A DNA stretch of 16,016 bases from Bacteroidaceae bacterium (GCA_016284115.1 JAEEOD010000318.1:1-16016); one strand, 5' to 3'. Shown: positions 1 through 8,190, counted from the stretch's first letter. Translations and numbers: made by a program. Notes: generated by a model from the sequence alone, not told the origin.

Positions 1-116
1 TAGATATTGTCATCGACGGAGGCTTTGGCGACACCGTAGGCTCTGCCGTCATCGACTGCACTACGGATGAGCCCGAGGTGTTACGTGAGGGACCTAAAGA
101 ATTAGATTTCGGATAA
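1..116 (+). CDS. Threonylcarbamoyl-AMP synthase (YrdC/Sua5 family), C-terminal end only
   Basis: Only the last 37 codons are present; the gene runs in from the left edge in the frame that starts at base 3 and stops with TAA at 114-116. The visible peptide begins DIVIDGGFGDTVGSAVID and continues with a CTTDEPEVLREG stretch. This resembles the end of the YrdC/Sua5 domain in Bacteroidetes homologues, where a glycine-rich strand precedes a S-T/A-V-[IV]-D turn and a short tail. The family makes threonylcarbamoyl-AMP from threonine, bicarbonate and ATP in the cytoplasm, for the t6A modification of tRNAs. The assignment rests on this short tail alone. The next gene starts 13 bases after the stop with no room for a promoter or terminator, so the two are probably cotranscribed. 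Confidence 0.6.
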   Translation, partial: DIVIDGGFGDTVGSAVIDCTTDEPEVLREGPKELDFG

Positions 117-129
117 AATAGTACCAATT

Positions 130-3100
130 ATGAAAATAAAGTCAATCCTTTCAGCATTATCACTCACGCTGGCCGTGAGTGTAGCAGCGCAGGAGAATCC
201 CCTGTGGATGCGTCATAACGTCATCTCTCCCGATGGCACAGTTATCGCCTTCTCTTATAAAGGTGACATCTTTACAGTACCCGTAAGTGGTGGCAAGGCT
301 ACCCAACTTACCACTAACGCCGCACAAGACTCTTATCCTGTGTGGAGTCCCGACAGCAAGCAGATTGTCTTTGCTTCTGCCCGTGAAGGTGGATACGACC
401 TCTATATCATGAGTCGTGATGGAGGTACCCCTCGTCGTCTCACCACCCATTCTGGCAATGAGTTGCCTATGGCTTTTTTGGATGCCAACACCGTTTTGTT
501 CCAAGCCAATCTGATGCCTGATGCAGAGTCGGTTATCTTTCCTCAGCGCTACCAGCAGGTCTATACGGTGAGTACCCAGGGTGGACGCCCTCATCTGTTT
601 TCTTCAGTGACATTGGAAGATGTCAATGTGGGCAAGAATGGCGTGTTGATCTACCACGACAGAAAAGGTATGGAAGACCAATGGCGTAAGCACCACGAGT
701 CGTCGGTGACACGTGATGTGTGGATGGCAACCCCTAAGGGCAATGCGTATGAATACAAGCAGCTCACCACCTATTACGGCGAAGACCGTAACCCTGTGTG
801 GGCGCCCGACGGACAGTCATTCTACTACCTGAGTGAGCAGAAAGGCACTTTCAACGTGTTCAAGCGTGGTATCAACGATAGCAACGATGTACAGCTTACC
901 GCTATGAAGGATCATCCTGTACGCTTCCTCAGTGTGGCCAATAATGGTACCCTATGCTTTGGCTACAATGGCGAACTTTATATATTAAAAGAAGGTGCCC
1001 AACCTCAGAAAGTAAATGTCACAGTAGTGACTGACCGCAACGACAAAGACTTGATTCGTCAGGTGCAGAGCCGTGGGGCTACTGATGTAGCCGTATCACC
1101 TAATGGCAAGGAAGTGGCTTTCATCATGCATGGCGATGTGTATGTGACCTCTGTTGAGTACAAGACCACTAAGCGCATTACCGATACCCCTCAGCAAGAG
1201 CGTGGCATAGACTTCGCTCCTGATGGCCGTGCGTTGGTTTATGCCGCTGAGCGCGATGGCTATTGGCAGATCTATCAGGCCAAGTTGGGCAAGGCTGACG
1301 AGAAACTATTCACCTATGCTACCGACATTCAGGAAGAGCGTCTCACCAATACTAAGATAACGTCTTTCCAACCTTATTATAGTCCAGATGGCAAGAAGGT
1401 AGCCTTCTTGGAGAACCGTACCACTTTACGTGTTATCGACCTCGCTACGAAGAAGGTAGTTACCGCTATGGATGGCAAGTATGAATACAGCTACAGCGAT
1501 GGCGACCAGTGGTTCCAGTGGAGCCCAGATAGTCGTTGGTTGCTTACCAATTATATAGGCTATGGAGGTTGGAACAACAAGGATGTGGCGCTGGTCAATG
1601 CTTCTGGCAATGGCGAGATACACAATCTCACCCAGAGTGGCTACAATGATGTAAGTGCTAAATGGGTATTGGGTGGCAAGGCGATGATTTTTGCCTCCGA
1701 CCGTGCCGGCTATCGCAGTCATGGTAGCTGGGGTGCTGAGGATGATGTCTATATCATGTTTTTCGATTTGGATGCTTATGAGCAGTTCCGTCAGACCAAG
1801 GAAGAAACTGCTCTGCGTGAAGAAGCTGAGAAAGACAAGGATAAGGATGACAAGGCTGCTGATAAGAAAGATGCCAAGGACCCCAAAGGCAAAGACAATA
1901 CCGAATCAGAGAAGAAGGACGTTGAACCGTTGAAGTTCGACCTTGACAACTGCAAGGATCGTGTGATTCGCCTCACCGTCAACTCCTCCCATTTGGCAGA
2001 TGCTGTGCTCAATACCAAGGGCGACAAACTTTATTACACAGCTTCGTTCGAGGCTGGAGCTGACCTCTGGATGCATGATCTCAAGGAGGGCAGTACCTCC
2101 ATCGTGCTGAAGAATGTAGGTCGTGCCGAACTTGTTCCAGATAAGGATTTCAAGAAACTCTACCTCGCTACCCAGGGTGGTATCAAGGAGGTGGACCTCG
2201 ACAAGAAGAGCAGCAAGAACCTCGACTTTGAGGCCAACTTTAATTATCGTCCTGCTGATGAGCGTGCTTATCTGTTCGACCATATCTGGCAGCAGGTACT
2301 AGACAAGTTCTATGACGTCAACCTGCATAAAACCGACTGGAACAAGATGCGTGATAACTATCGCCGTTTTTTGCCATATATCAATAACAACTACGACTTT
2401 GCAGAGATGACTAGCGAGATGTTGGGTGAACTCAACGCCTCCCATACCGGTACACGGTACAGCCCTGCAGGTCCGCAGCTTACTACCGCTTCGTTAGGCT
2501 TGTTCTATGACTGGAGCTATACAGGTGACGGACTCAAGGTGAAAGAGGTGGTTGCCAAAGGTCCTTTTGCTGTGAAGAAGACCGATGTAGGTGAGGGTAG
2601 TATCATTGAGAAAATTGATGGTCAACCCATCCTCAAGGACACCGACTACTATCCTATGCTCGACGGCAAGGCAGGTAAGCCTGTACGTGTCAGCGTCTAT
2701 AACCCACAATCAGGCAAACGCTTCGACGTAACCGTGAAGCCAGTATCCGCTTCCGAGCTTACCGACCTGCTCTACAAGCGTTGGGTAGATCGCAACAAGA
2801 AGTTAGTCGAGAAACTCTCTGGTGGCAAGGTCGCCTATGTGCATGTACGTGCTATGGACAGTCCTTCGTTCCGTCAGGTATATGCCGACATCCTCTCCGA
2901 TGAGAACCGTCAGAAGCAGGCGGTCATCGTCGATGAGCGCAACAACGGTGGTGGTTGGTTGCACGACGACCTATGCACTCTGCTCGCAGGCAAGGAGTAC
3001 CAGCATTTCGTACCTCGCAACCAATACATCGGTTACGACCCTTATAACAAGTGGACCAAGCCATCATGCGTGCTGATTTGCGAAAACGACTATAGCAATG

Positions 3101-3381
3101 GTCATGGCTTCCCTTGGGTATATAAGACTTTGGGCATCGGCAAGCTTATCGGCTCACCCGTAGCAGGCACCATGACCGCCGTTTGGTGGGAAACGCTGAT
3201 GGACAACACCCTTGTATTTGGTATCCCTCAGGTAGGTTGTGTGGATATGGATGGTGTCTATCAGGAGAACACCGAGCTGAAGCCCGATATCACCGTCTAT
3301 AATACTCCTGAGGATGTGATGAATGGTTACGACCGTCAGTTGGAAACTGCTGTTAAAGAAATGATGAAAGAAGTAAAATGA
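130..3381 (+). CDS. Secreted Tricorn-like S41 family serine protease
   Basis: 1083 residues, close to the size of archaeal Tricorn. A signal peptide (residues 1-20, cleavage near SVAA/Q) points to the periplasm. Residues 25-560 form a beta-propeller-type region with repeated SPDG-like motifs (SPDG, SPDS, APDG, SPNG, APDG, SPDG, SPDS). A lysine/aspartate/glutamate-rich linker spans about 563-597. After a second propeller-like region come a helical domain (about 710-790), a PDZ-like domain (about 790-885) and an S41 catalytic core (about 890-1060). By comparison with Tricorn, the likely catalytic residues are Ser771-His772 in LNASHTG, nucleophile Ser989 in DYSNGHGF, and Glu1046 in the QEN motif before LKPDI. 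The RNNGGG loop is near residue 938. The family degrades peptides; the substrate here is unknown. The stop codon overlaps the start of purU. The start has a good signal peptide and no upstream alternative before the preceding stop. Confidence 0.92.
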   Translation: MKIKSILSALSLTLAVSVAAQENPLWMRHNVISPDGTVIAFSYKGDIFTVPVSGGKATQLTTNAAQDSYPVWSPDSKQIVFASAREGGYDLYIMSRDGGTPRRLTTHSGNELPMAFLDANTVLFQANLMPDAESVIFPQRYQQVYTVSTQGGRPHLFSSVTLEDVNVGKNGVLIYHDRKGMEDQWRKHHESSVTRDVWMATPKGNAYEYKQLTTYYGEDRNPVWAPDGQSFYYLSEQKGTFNVFKRGINDSNDVQLTAMKDHPVRFLSVANNGTLCFGYNGELYILKEGAQPQKVNVTVVTDRNDKDLIRQVQSRGATDVAVSPNGKEVAFIMHGDVYVTSVEYKTTKRITDTPQQERGIDFAPDGRALVYAAERDGYWQIYQAKLGKADEKLFTYATDIQEERLTNTKITSFQPYYSPDGKKVAFLENRTTLRVIDLATKKVVTAMDGKYEYSYSDGDQWFQWSPDSRWLLTNYIGYGGWNNKDVALVNASGNGEIHNLTQSGYNDVSAKWVLGGKAMIFASDRAGYRSHGSWGAEDDVYIMFFDLDAYEQFRQTKEETALREEAEKDKDKDDKAADKKDAKDPKGKDNTESEKKDVEPLKFDLDNCKDRVIRLTVNSSHLADAVLNTKGDKLYYTASFEAGADLWMHDLKEGSTSIVLKNVGRAELVPDKDFKKLYLATQGGIKEVDLDKKSSKNLDFEANFNYRPADERAYLFDHIWQQVLDKFYDVNLHKTDWNKMRDNYRRFLPYINNNYDFAEMTSEMLGELNASHTGTRYSPAGPQLTTASLGLFYDWSYTGDGLKVKEVVAKGPFAVKKTDVGEGSIIEKIDGQPILKDTDYYPMLDGKAGKPVRVSVYNPQSGKRFDVTVKPVSASELTDLLYKRWVDRNKKLVEKLSGGKVAYVHVRAMDSPSFRQVYADILSDENRQKQAVIVDERNNGGGWLHDDLCTLLAGKEYQHFVPRNQYIGYDPYNKWTKPSCVLICENDYSNGHGFPWVYKTLGIGKLIGSPVAGTMTAVWWETLMDNTLVFGIPQVGCVDMDGVYQENTELKPDITVYNTPEDVMNGYDRQLETAVKEMMKEVK

Positions 3382-4235
3382 AAAGAACCGCAATTATATT
3401 ATTGTATTGCCCAGACAGACCAGGCATAATCAGTGATGTCACTAACTTCATCACTGTTAATCAGGGCAACATTATCTATCTCGACCAGTATGTCGATAGA
3501 GTAGAAAACATATTCTTCATGCGTATAGAGTGGCAATTAGAGAAGTTCGCCATTCCTGAAGAAAAGATAGAAGACTATTTCCAAACCCTGTATGGTCAGA
3601 AGTACCAGATGTATTTCCGTCTGTATTTCTCCGACCAGAAGCCTCGCATGGCTATCTTTGTGTCTAAGATGTCTCATTGCCTCTACGATTTGTTAGCGCG
3701 TTACAGCGCAGGCGAGTGGGATGTGGAGGTACCTCTCATCATCAGCAACCACGAGGATATGCGTCCAGTGGCCCAGCAGTTTGGTATCCCTTATTTCTGC
3801 TTGCCCATCACCAAGGACAACAAGGCGAAACAGGAAGAGATAGAGATGCAGCTCTTACGCGATAATAATGTCACCTTCATTGTTCTGGCGCGCTATATGC
3901 AGGTCATCTCTGAAGAGATGATTGCCCACTACCGTCATAAGATCATCAACATTCATCACTCGTTCTTGCCGGCTTTCATCGGCGCTAAGCCCTATCATGC
4001 TGCTTTTGAGCGTGGTGTCAAGATTATCGGTGCTACGGCACACTATATCACTACAGAGCTGGATGCCGGTCCTATTATTGAGCAAGATGTGGTGCGTGTC
4101 ACCCATAAGGACAGCATTGAGACGCTGGTCAACAAGGGCAAGGACCTCGAGAAGATTGTCCTTTCGCGAGCCGTGCAGAAGCATATCGAGCGCAAGATTC
4201 TCACCTATAAGAACAAGACAGTAATCTTTAACTGA
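3378..4235 (+). CDS. purU: Formyltetrahydrofolate deformylase
   Basis: 285 residues, near the usual family length of about 280. It hydrolyses 10-formyl-THF to THF and formate in the cytoplasm, balancing one-carbon pools and supplying formate for purine synthesis. Residues 1-80 form an ACT-type regulatory domain (LLYCPDRPGII near the start). The C-terminal formyltransferase-fold domain carries Asn191 and His193 in NIHHSFLP and Asp229 in ELDAGPII, matching the Asn-His-Asp catalytic set of the family; GATAHY lies between them. The N-terminal ACT domain separates it from PurN and from methionyl-tRNA formyltransferase. The ATG overlaps the TGA of the protease gene (ATGA), which suggests translational coupling. 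It is followed by two hairpins and convergent genes, so it is the last gene of its unit. Confidence 0.95.
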   Translation: MKRTAIILLYCPDRPGIISDVTNFITVNQGNIIYLDQYVDRVENIFFMRIEWQLEKFAIPEEKIEDYFQTLYGQKYQMYFRLYFSDQKPRMAIFVSKMSHCLYDLLARYSAGEWDVEVPLIISNHEDMRPVAQQFGIPYFCLPITKDNKAKQEEIEMQLLRDNNVTFIVLARYMQVISEEMIAHYRHKIINIHHSFLPAFIGAKPYHAAFERGVKIIGATAHYITTELDAGPIIEQDVVRVTHKDSIETLVNKGKDLEKIVLSRAVQKHIERKILTYKNKTVIFN

Positions 4236-4241
4236 TAAAGC

Positions 4242-4275
4242 GAATGGCGGTCTGCTAAGATCGCCATTCATTTTG
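4242..4275 (+). terminator. Hairpin after purU, weak terminator
   Basis: GAATGGCG at 4242-4249 pairs perfectly with CGCCATTC at 4262-4269 around a 12-base loop, starting 6 bases after the purU stop. Only a short T run (TTTT at 4271-4274) follows, so this may be a weak terminator or an mRNA 3'-end stabiliser in front of the stronger hairpin downstream. Confidence 0.6.
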
Positions 4276-4324
4276 ATATACTTCTGCATTATTATTTACA
4301 CGCAAAGTGGAAGAAGTGTAGGTG

Positions 4325-4368
4325 TAAAAAAAGCCAATAGCGAGTAACTATTGGCTTATTCTTTTTTA
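4325..4368. terminator. Bidirectional rho-independent terminator
   Basis: A perfect 10-bp stem, AAGCCAATAG (4331-4340) with CTATTGGCTT (4348-4357), encloses a 7-base loop. It is flanked by an A run on the left (4326-4332) and ATTCTTTTTT on the right (4358-4367). On either strand the stem is followed by a T-rich tract, so it can stop both purU readthrough and the minus-strand lipoprotein transcript that ends at 4382. Confidence 0.88.
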
Positions 4369-4381
4369 TCATTGTTTAGGG

Positions 4382-4828
4382 TTAATCGTCTTCCAAATCA
4401 ATGTCTAATGATTTGAACGTGTCGATTAATTCTTTTAAAGCATCTTCGTATTCGTCTTTATTCTCTTCAACACCTTGTTTAATGCCTTTGATAAGAGAAC
4501 TTATGCCTTCGATGGCACCAGAGAAACTTTGCCCTATAGCCTGTGCTCCTTCGCGTATGATGGTAGCAGACAAACGACCTTCCAGTCGGCCCACTTCTTT
4601 CAGTTGCTCTTGGGTAAATTCACAATCTTCCATCTTTTCGTGAATGTCCGCAAAATCTTTAAACACTTTTTCCCAGTCCTTAATATCGAAATCTTTACTT
4701 TTTTTATCTACATGGTCAGATAAATTTTCCAACTTGTTGATAACACTCTCTTCATAAGACCTGCATGAGGAAAGTGCAAATGTAGTAATGAGTGCAACTA
4801 CAAACAACAGATTCTTATTTAGTTTCAT
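4382..4828 (-). CDS. Small helical lipoprotein of unknown function
   Basis: 148 residues. The N-terminus has Lys2 and Lys5, a hydrophobic stretch, and a lipobox ending LSSC with Cys22 as the likely lipidated residue, so it should be envelope anchored. The mature part is strongly charged and looks helical throughout. An acidic/lysine-rich half (about 25-85) is followed by a small-residue and Gly/Ser segment (about 93-118, GAQAIGQSFSGAIEGISS) and an acidic C-terminus ending DLEDD. A second cysteine lies near residue 73 (MEDCEF). I do not recognise the family; other possibilities are a Bacteroidales-specific DUF lipoprotein or a stress-induced envelope protein. It stands alone between a bidirectional terminator and its own promoter box. 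Plus-strand ORFs across it lack coherent protein character, whereas this frame has a clear signal sequence. Confidence 0.82.
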   Translation of the reverse strand: MKLNKNLLFVVALITTFALSSCRSYEESVINKLENLSDHVDKKSKDFDIKDWEKVFKDFADIHEKMEDCEFTQEQLKEVGRLEGRLSATIIREGAQAIGQSFSGAIEGISSLIKGIKQGVEENKDEYEDALKELIDTFKSLDIDLEDD

Positions 4829-4885
4829 ATCACTATAGGTGTTAAGTTAAACATTTTTCCTAACCGTTTTACTCGTGTAACAGCG

Positions 4886-4893
4886 CAAATATA
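4886..4893 (-). promoter_or_regulatory. Bacteroidetes -7 box for the small lipoprotein gene
   Basis: Read on the minus strand this is TATATTTG, an exact match to the Bacteroidetes housekeeping -7 consensus TAnnTTTG. It would place the transcription start near 4879 and give a leader of about 50 bases. No clear -33 TTG was found at the expected spacing. Confidence 0.5.
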
Positions 4894-4930
4894 GTAAAAA
4901 AGTTTAACTCATAGAACTTAAAAAAACTAT

Positions 4931-5560
4931 TTACAACATCTTTTCAATGTCTGCCATCAGGTCTTGTGGCTCTGTAGTTGGCTCAAAGCGAACAACCTTT
5001 TTGCCATCGCTGGAGATGAGGAACTTGGTGAAGTTCCACTTGATGTCGGGCTTAGAGGCATAGTCGGGATCTTGCTTCAACATCATCTCGTCCATGAGTT
5101 TTCCCAACCTGTGTTCTGGATTAAAGCCTGCGAAACCTGCCTGACTCTTCAGCCACTGGAAAATGGGGTGGGCATTCTCGCCATTGACCTCAATTTTCGA
5201 CATAAGGGGGAAGGTAACGCCGTGGTTCTTACGACAGAACTCCTCAATCTCTTCGTCAGTGCCTGGTTCCTGATGACCGAATTGGTCGCAAGGGAAGCCA
5301 ATGATCACTAGTCCTTTGTCCTTGTACTTTTCATAAAGCCACTGCAGACCGTCGTACTGTGGAGTGAAGCCACACTTCGAAGCGGTGTTGACGATGAGTA
5401 ATACCTTGCCTTTGTAGTCGGCAAAGTTCACCTCACTGCCTTGGTTGGAAATGGCTGAATACGCATAGATCGTATTCTCGTTGCTCGATGTGCATGACAG
5501 CAGACAGATGACAACTGCTAACATGATTAGGATACGTTTCATAATACCTTTCTTGTCCAT
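4931..5560 (-). CDS. Lipoprotein glutathione peroxidase-family thiol peroxidase
   Basis: 209 residues. The family reduces hydrogen peroxide and organic hydroperoxides. Visible catalytic residues are peroxidatic Cys63 in NTASKCGFT, Gln97 in FGHQEPG, and Trp175-Asn176 in KWNFTKF. Cys109 in EEFCRKNHG sits where the resolving cysteine lies in thioredoxin-dependent Cys-GPx enzymes, so I infer recycling by thioredoxin or a similar partner rather than by glutathione. The N-terminus is a lipoprotein signal (MKRILIML, lipobox ICLLSC, Cys23), which puts the enzyme on the periplasmic side. Two starts are possible: ATG at 5560, or ATG at 5542, which has AAGAAAGG upstream and begins exactly at MKR. The second gives a more typical lipoprotein signal. 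It is transcribed divergently from ftsK. Confidence 0.93.
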   Translation of the reverse strand: MDKKGIMKRILIMLAVVICLLSCTSSNENTIYAYSAISNQGSEVNFADYKGKVLLIVNTASKCGFTPQYDGLQWLYEKYKDKGLVIIGFPCDQFGHQEPGTDEEIEEFCRKNHGVTFPLMSKIEVNGENAHPIFQWLKSQAGFAGFNPEHRLGKLMDEMMLKQDPDYASKPDIKWNFTKFLISSDGKKVVRFEPTTEPQDLMADIEKML

Positions 5561-5601
5561 GATTATTTCTATTTTAAGTGAATGATGTTTATTTCTTGCT
5601 A

Positions 5602-5609
5602 CAAAGATA
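5602..5609 (-). promoter_or_regulatory. Bacteroidetes -7 box for the peroxidase gene
   Basis: Read on the minus strand this is TATCTTTG, an exact match to TAnnTTTG. The predicted transcription start is near 5595, about 35 bases before the ATG at 5560. No convincing -33 element was seen. Confidence 0.5.
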
Positions 5610-5674
5610 CGATTATTTTGTATATAATTGTATCTTCAAGTAACTTATAAATAGGTAACTGCTTTAAAATAGTG

Positions 5675-5704
5675 TTGTATAGCAAGTTTTGTGCTAAAAA
5701 TTTG
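5675..5704 (+). promoter_or_regulatory. Candidate promoter of the ftsK operon
   Basis: TTG (5675-5677), a 19-base spacer and AAAATTTG (5697-5704) resemble the Bacteroidetes -33 TTG / -7 TAnnTTTG pair with one mismatch in the -7 box. The implied transcription start is near 5711. That lies at or after the GTG at 5710, which favours the ATG at 5761 as the real ftsK start. Confidence 0.42.
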
Positions 5705-5760
5705 GCGATGTGGCAGATTGTATTTATATTTACGAATTAATTAGAAAGATACTGTTTAAG

Positions 5761-8190
5761 ATGAAGACAGAAAACAAAGATAATAAGAGAGTTAGGACTA
5801 AAATACAACAGGTGCAAGAGCCTGGAAAGATAAGTGCTGTCAAGGCTTTTCTCAAGAACGAGACCGTGCATTTTATTTTGGGCTTGGCCATTGCGCTGAT
5901 AGCTGCTTTTGCCCTCGTTTCGTTCGGTTCGTTTTTCCTCTATGGTGCTGCTGACCAAAGTGTAATAGACAATAGCACGGCTGTAGAGATGCAAGCTGGT
6001 GAGGAGGTGGTGCAGAATCTGGGTGCCATACGTGGGGCGCAGTTGGCCGACTATTTCATCAACCGTCAATTTGGCGCACCATCCATCTTTATGGTAATCT
6101 TCTTCCTTGTGATGGGCTTGAAGTTGATGCGCGTAGTGAAGGTGAGGCTGTGGAAATGGTTTATAGGCTGCTCGCTGTTGATGGTGTGGTTCTCAGTATT
6201 CTTTGGCTTTATGTTCAAAGGAATGTACGAAGATACGTTCTTCTATCTGGGTGGCTTGCATGGCTTTAACGTGAGCAGTTGGCTGGAGAGTCAGGTGGGC
6301 GTTCCAGGCGTGCTGATGATTTTGTTTTTCACCGCCGTATGTCTGTTGGCTTACCTCAGTACGCAGACCATCATTTGGTTGCGCAAGTTGTTGGGCTTTG
6401 GCTATCTGAAGCGCAAGAAGAAAGAGGCTCCGACAGAGGAAGGTGAAGTACAGCAAGAAGTGTCTGCAGAAGAGATAGATAAGGTGTTTGATGATACTAA
6501 GAAGACAGAGATTGACTTGGGTGGTCCTGATGATTTCGTGGTGGCGAATCCTGCTGCTGATGTATCGCAGGAGGATGATGAGGAACTCTTTGAGGATGAC
6601 ACTGATAAAGATAAGAAAGACGATGAATTAGACCCGGAGTTTGAAGTGGAGGTGCCCGAAGACGAGGAGGTGGTAGAACTGGAGCCCTATAACCCTAGAT
6701 TGGACTTGTCGCATTATAAGTTCCCGACATTGGACTTGATGAAGCATTTCGACAATGACGGTCCGAGTGTGGATATGGAGGAGCAACAGGCCAACAAGAA
6801 TCGCATCGTAGAGGTGTTGCGTAGCTTCGGCATAGAGATAAAGACCATTACGGCTACGGTGGGTCCTACCATTACGCTGTATGAGATTACCCTTGCAGAA
6901 GGTATTCGTATCGCCAAGATACGTAGTCTGGAAGATGATATCGCTTTGCAGTTGGCTGCTTTGGGTATCCGTATCATTGCTCCTATACCTGGTAAGGGTA
7001 CCATTGGTATTGAGGTGCCCAACAAGAAGCCTCGTGTGGTGTCAGGTGAGAGCGTGATTGGTAGCCTGGCATTCCAAGAGAGTAAGGCAGAGTTGCCTTT
7101 GGTACTGGGAAAGACGATCAGTAATGAGCCCTTCGTGATTGACTTGGCTAAGATGCCGCACTTGCTAGTGGCTGGTGCTACAGGTCAGGGTAAGTCGGTG
7201 GGCTTGAACGCCATGATTGCTTCGTTGTTGTATAAGAAGCATCCTGCAGAACTGAAGCTGGTGCTGGTGGATCCGAAGAAAGTGGAGTTCAGTGTATATA
7301 GCGAGCTCAACCATCATTTTCTGGCGCAGTTGGAAGATGCCAAGGAACCTGTGGTGACTGATGTGAAGAAGGTGGTGCGCACCCTGAATTCTCTTTGTGC
7401 TGAGATGGATGCACGCTACGACTTGCTGAAGATTGCCAAGGTACGCAATATCAAAGAATATAACGAGCGATTTAACAGTCGCCGTCTGAACCCGAACAAT
7501 GGACATCGTTTTTTACCGTATATCGTGGTGGTGATAGATGAGTTTGGCGACCTGATCATGACGGCTGGTAAGGAAGTGGAGTTGCCTATTGCGCGTATTG
7601 CTCAGTTGGCTCGTGCCGTAGGCATCCACATGATTATCGCTACCCAGCGCCCTACCACCAATATCATTACTGGTACCATCAAGGCCAACTTCCCGGCACG
7701 TATTGCATTCCGTGTGGCTGCAATGATTGACTCTCGTACCATCCTCGATCGTCCGGGTGCTAATCAGTTGATTGGTAAGGGAGATATGCTATTTCTGCAG
7801 GGCAACGATCCTGTGCGTGTGCAGTGTGCCTTTATTGATACTCCTGAGATTGAGAATATCGTGAGATATATCTCCGAGCAACAAGGCTATACTACACCAT
7901 TCTATCTGCCTGAGGTGGCTGAAGATGTGGATTCGGATGGTGGTGCTGATGTGGATATGGACAAACTCGACTCGTTGTTCGAGGATGCTGCTCGCTTGTT
8001 GGTGATTCATCAGCAAGGGTCAACGTCCTTGATTCAGCGTAAATTCTCTATTGGATATAATCGTGCCGGCAGGTTGATGGATCAGTTGGAGAAAGCGGGT
8101 ATCGTGGGACCTGCTATGGGCAGTAAACCACGTGATGTGTTGTGTGTGGACGAAATGGCTTTGGAAGAAAAACTGGCTAATTTGAAATGA
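5761..8190 (+). CDS. ftsK: DNA translocase FtsK/SpoIIIE family
   Basis: 809 residues from the ATG at 5761. It pumps chromosomal DNA at the division septum to clear it and to bring dif sites together for XerC/D. The N-terminus has four membrane segments (about 38-61, 107-124, 132-153, 183-208). A very acidic linker (about 222-312) leads to the motor domain, with Walker A GATGQGKS (Lys478) and Walker B VVVIDEFGD (Asp593-Glu594). A winged-helix gamma domain (about 744-797, ARLLVIHQQGSTS and GYNRAGRLMDQLE) would read KOPS-like polar sequences. An in-frame GTG at 5710 would add 17 residues, but it overlaps the inferred promoter and the extension is not FtsK-like. It overlaps the next gene by 4 bases and heads a four-gene unit. 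Confidence 0.96.
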   Translation: MKTENKDNKRVRTKIQQVQEPGKISAVKAFLKNETVHFILGLAIALIAAFALVSFGSFFLYGAADQSVIDNSTAVEMQAGEEVVQNLGAIRGAQLADYFINRQFGAPSIFMVIFFLVMGLKLMRVVKVRLWKWFIGCSLLMVWFSVFFGFMFKGMYEDTFFYLGGLHGFNVSSWLESQVGVPGVLMILFFTAVCLLAYLSTQTIIWLRKLLGFGYLKRKKKEAPTEEGEVQQEVSAEEIDKVFDDTKKTEIDLGGPDDFVVANPAADVSQEDDEELFEDDTDKDKKDDELDPEFEVEVPEDEEVVELEPYNPRLDLSHYKFPTLDLMKHFDNDGPSVDMEEQQANKNRIVEVLRSFGIEIKTITATVGPTITLYEITLAEGIRIAKIRSLEDDIALQLAALGIRIIAPIPGKGTIGIEVPNKKPRVVSGESVIGSLAFQESKAELPLVLGKTISNEPFVIDLAKMPHLLVAGATGQGKSVGLNAMIASLLYKKHPAELKLVLVDPKKVEFSVYSELNHHFLAQLEDAKEPVVTDVKKVVRTLNSLCAEMDARYDLLKIAKVRNIKEYNERFNSRRLNPNNGHRFLPYIVVVIDEFGDLIMTAGKEVELPIARIAQLARAVGIHMIIATQRPTTNIITGTIKANFPARIAFRVAAMIDSRTILDRPGANQLIGKGDMLFLQGNDPVRVQCAFIDTPEIENIVRYISEQQGYTTPFYLPEVAEDVDSDGGADVDMDKLDSLFEDAARLLVIHQQGSTSLIQRKFSIGYNRAGRLMDQLEKAGIVGPAMGSKPRDVLCVDEMALEEKLANLK

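Noticed and set aside
3378..4235. Alternative identity as PurN or methionyl-tRNA formyltransferase
   Set aside because: The N-terminal ACT domain followed by a formyltransferase domain is the PurU arrangement; PurN lacks ACT and Fmt has a different C-terminal domain.
4401..4643. Plus-strand frames across the small lipoprotein
   Set aside because: They lack start signals, while the minus-strand frame has a lipobox, an exact -7 box and a terminator.
5611..5620. Alternative plus-strand -7 box (TTATTTTG) for ftsK
   Set aside because: It has one mismatch and no -33 TTG at usable spacing (the nearest is 14 bases away), and it lies further from the start codon than the 5675-5704 pair.
5710..5760. 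Longer ftsK start at a GTG (adds 17 residues)
   Set aside because: It lies at or before the inferred transcription start from the promoter at 5675-5704, and the extra residues do not resemble the basic N-terminus that begins at ATG 5761.
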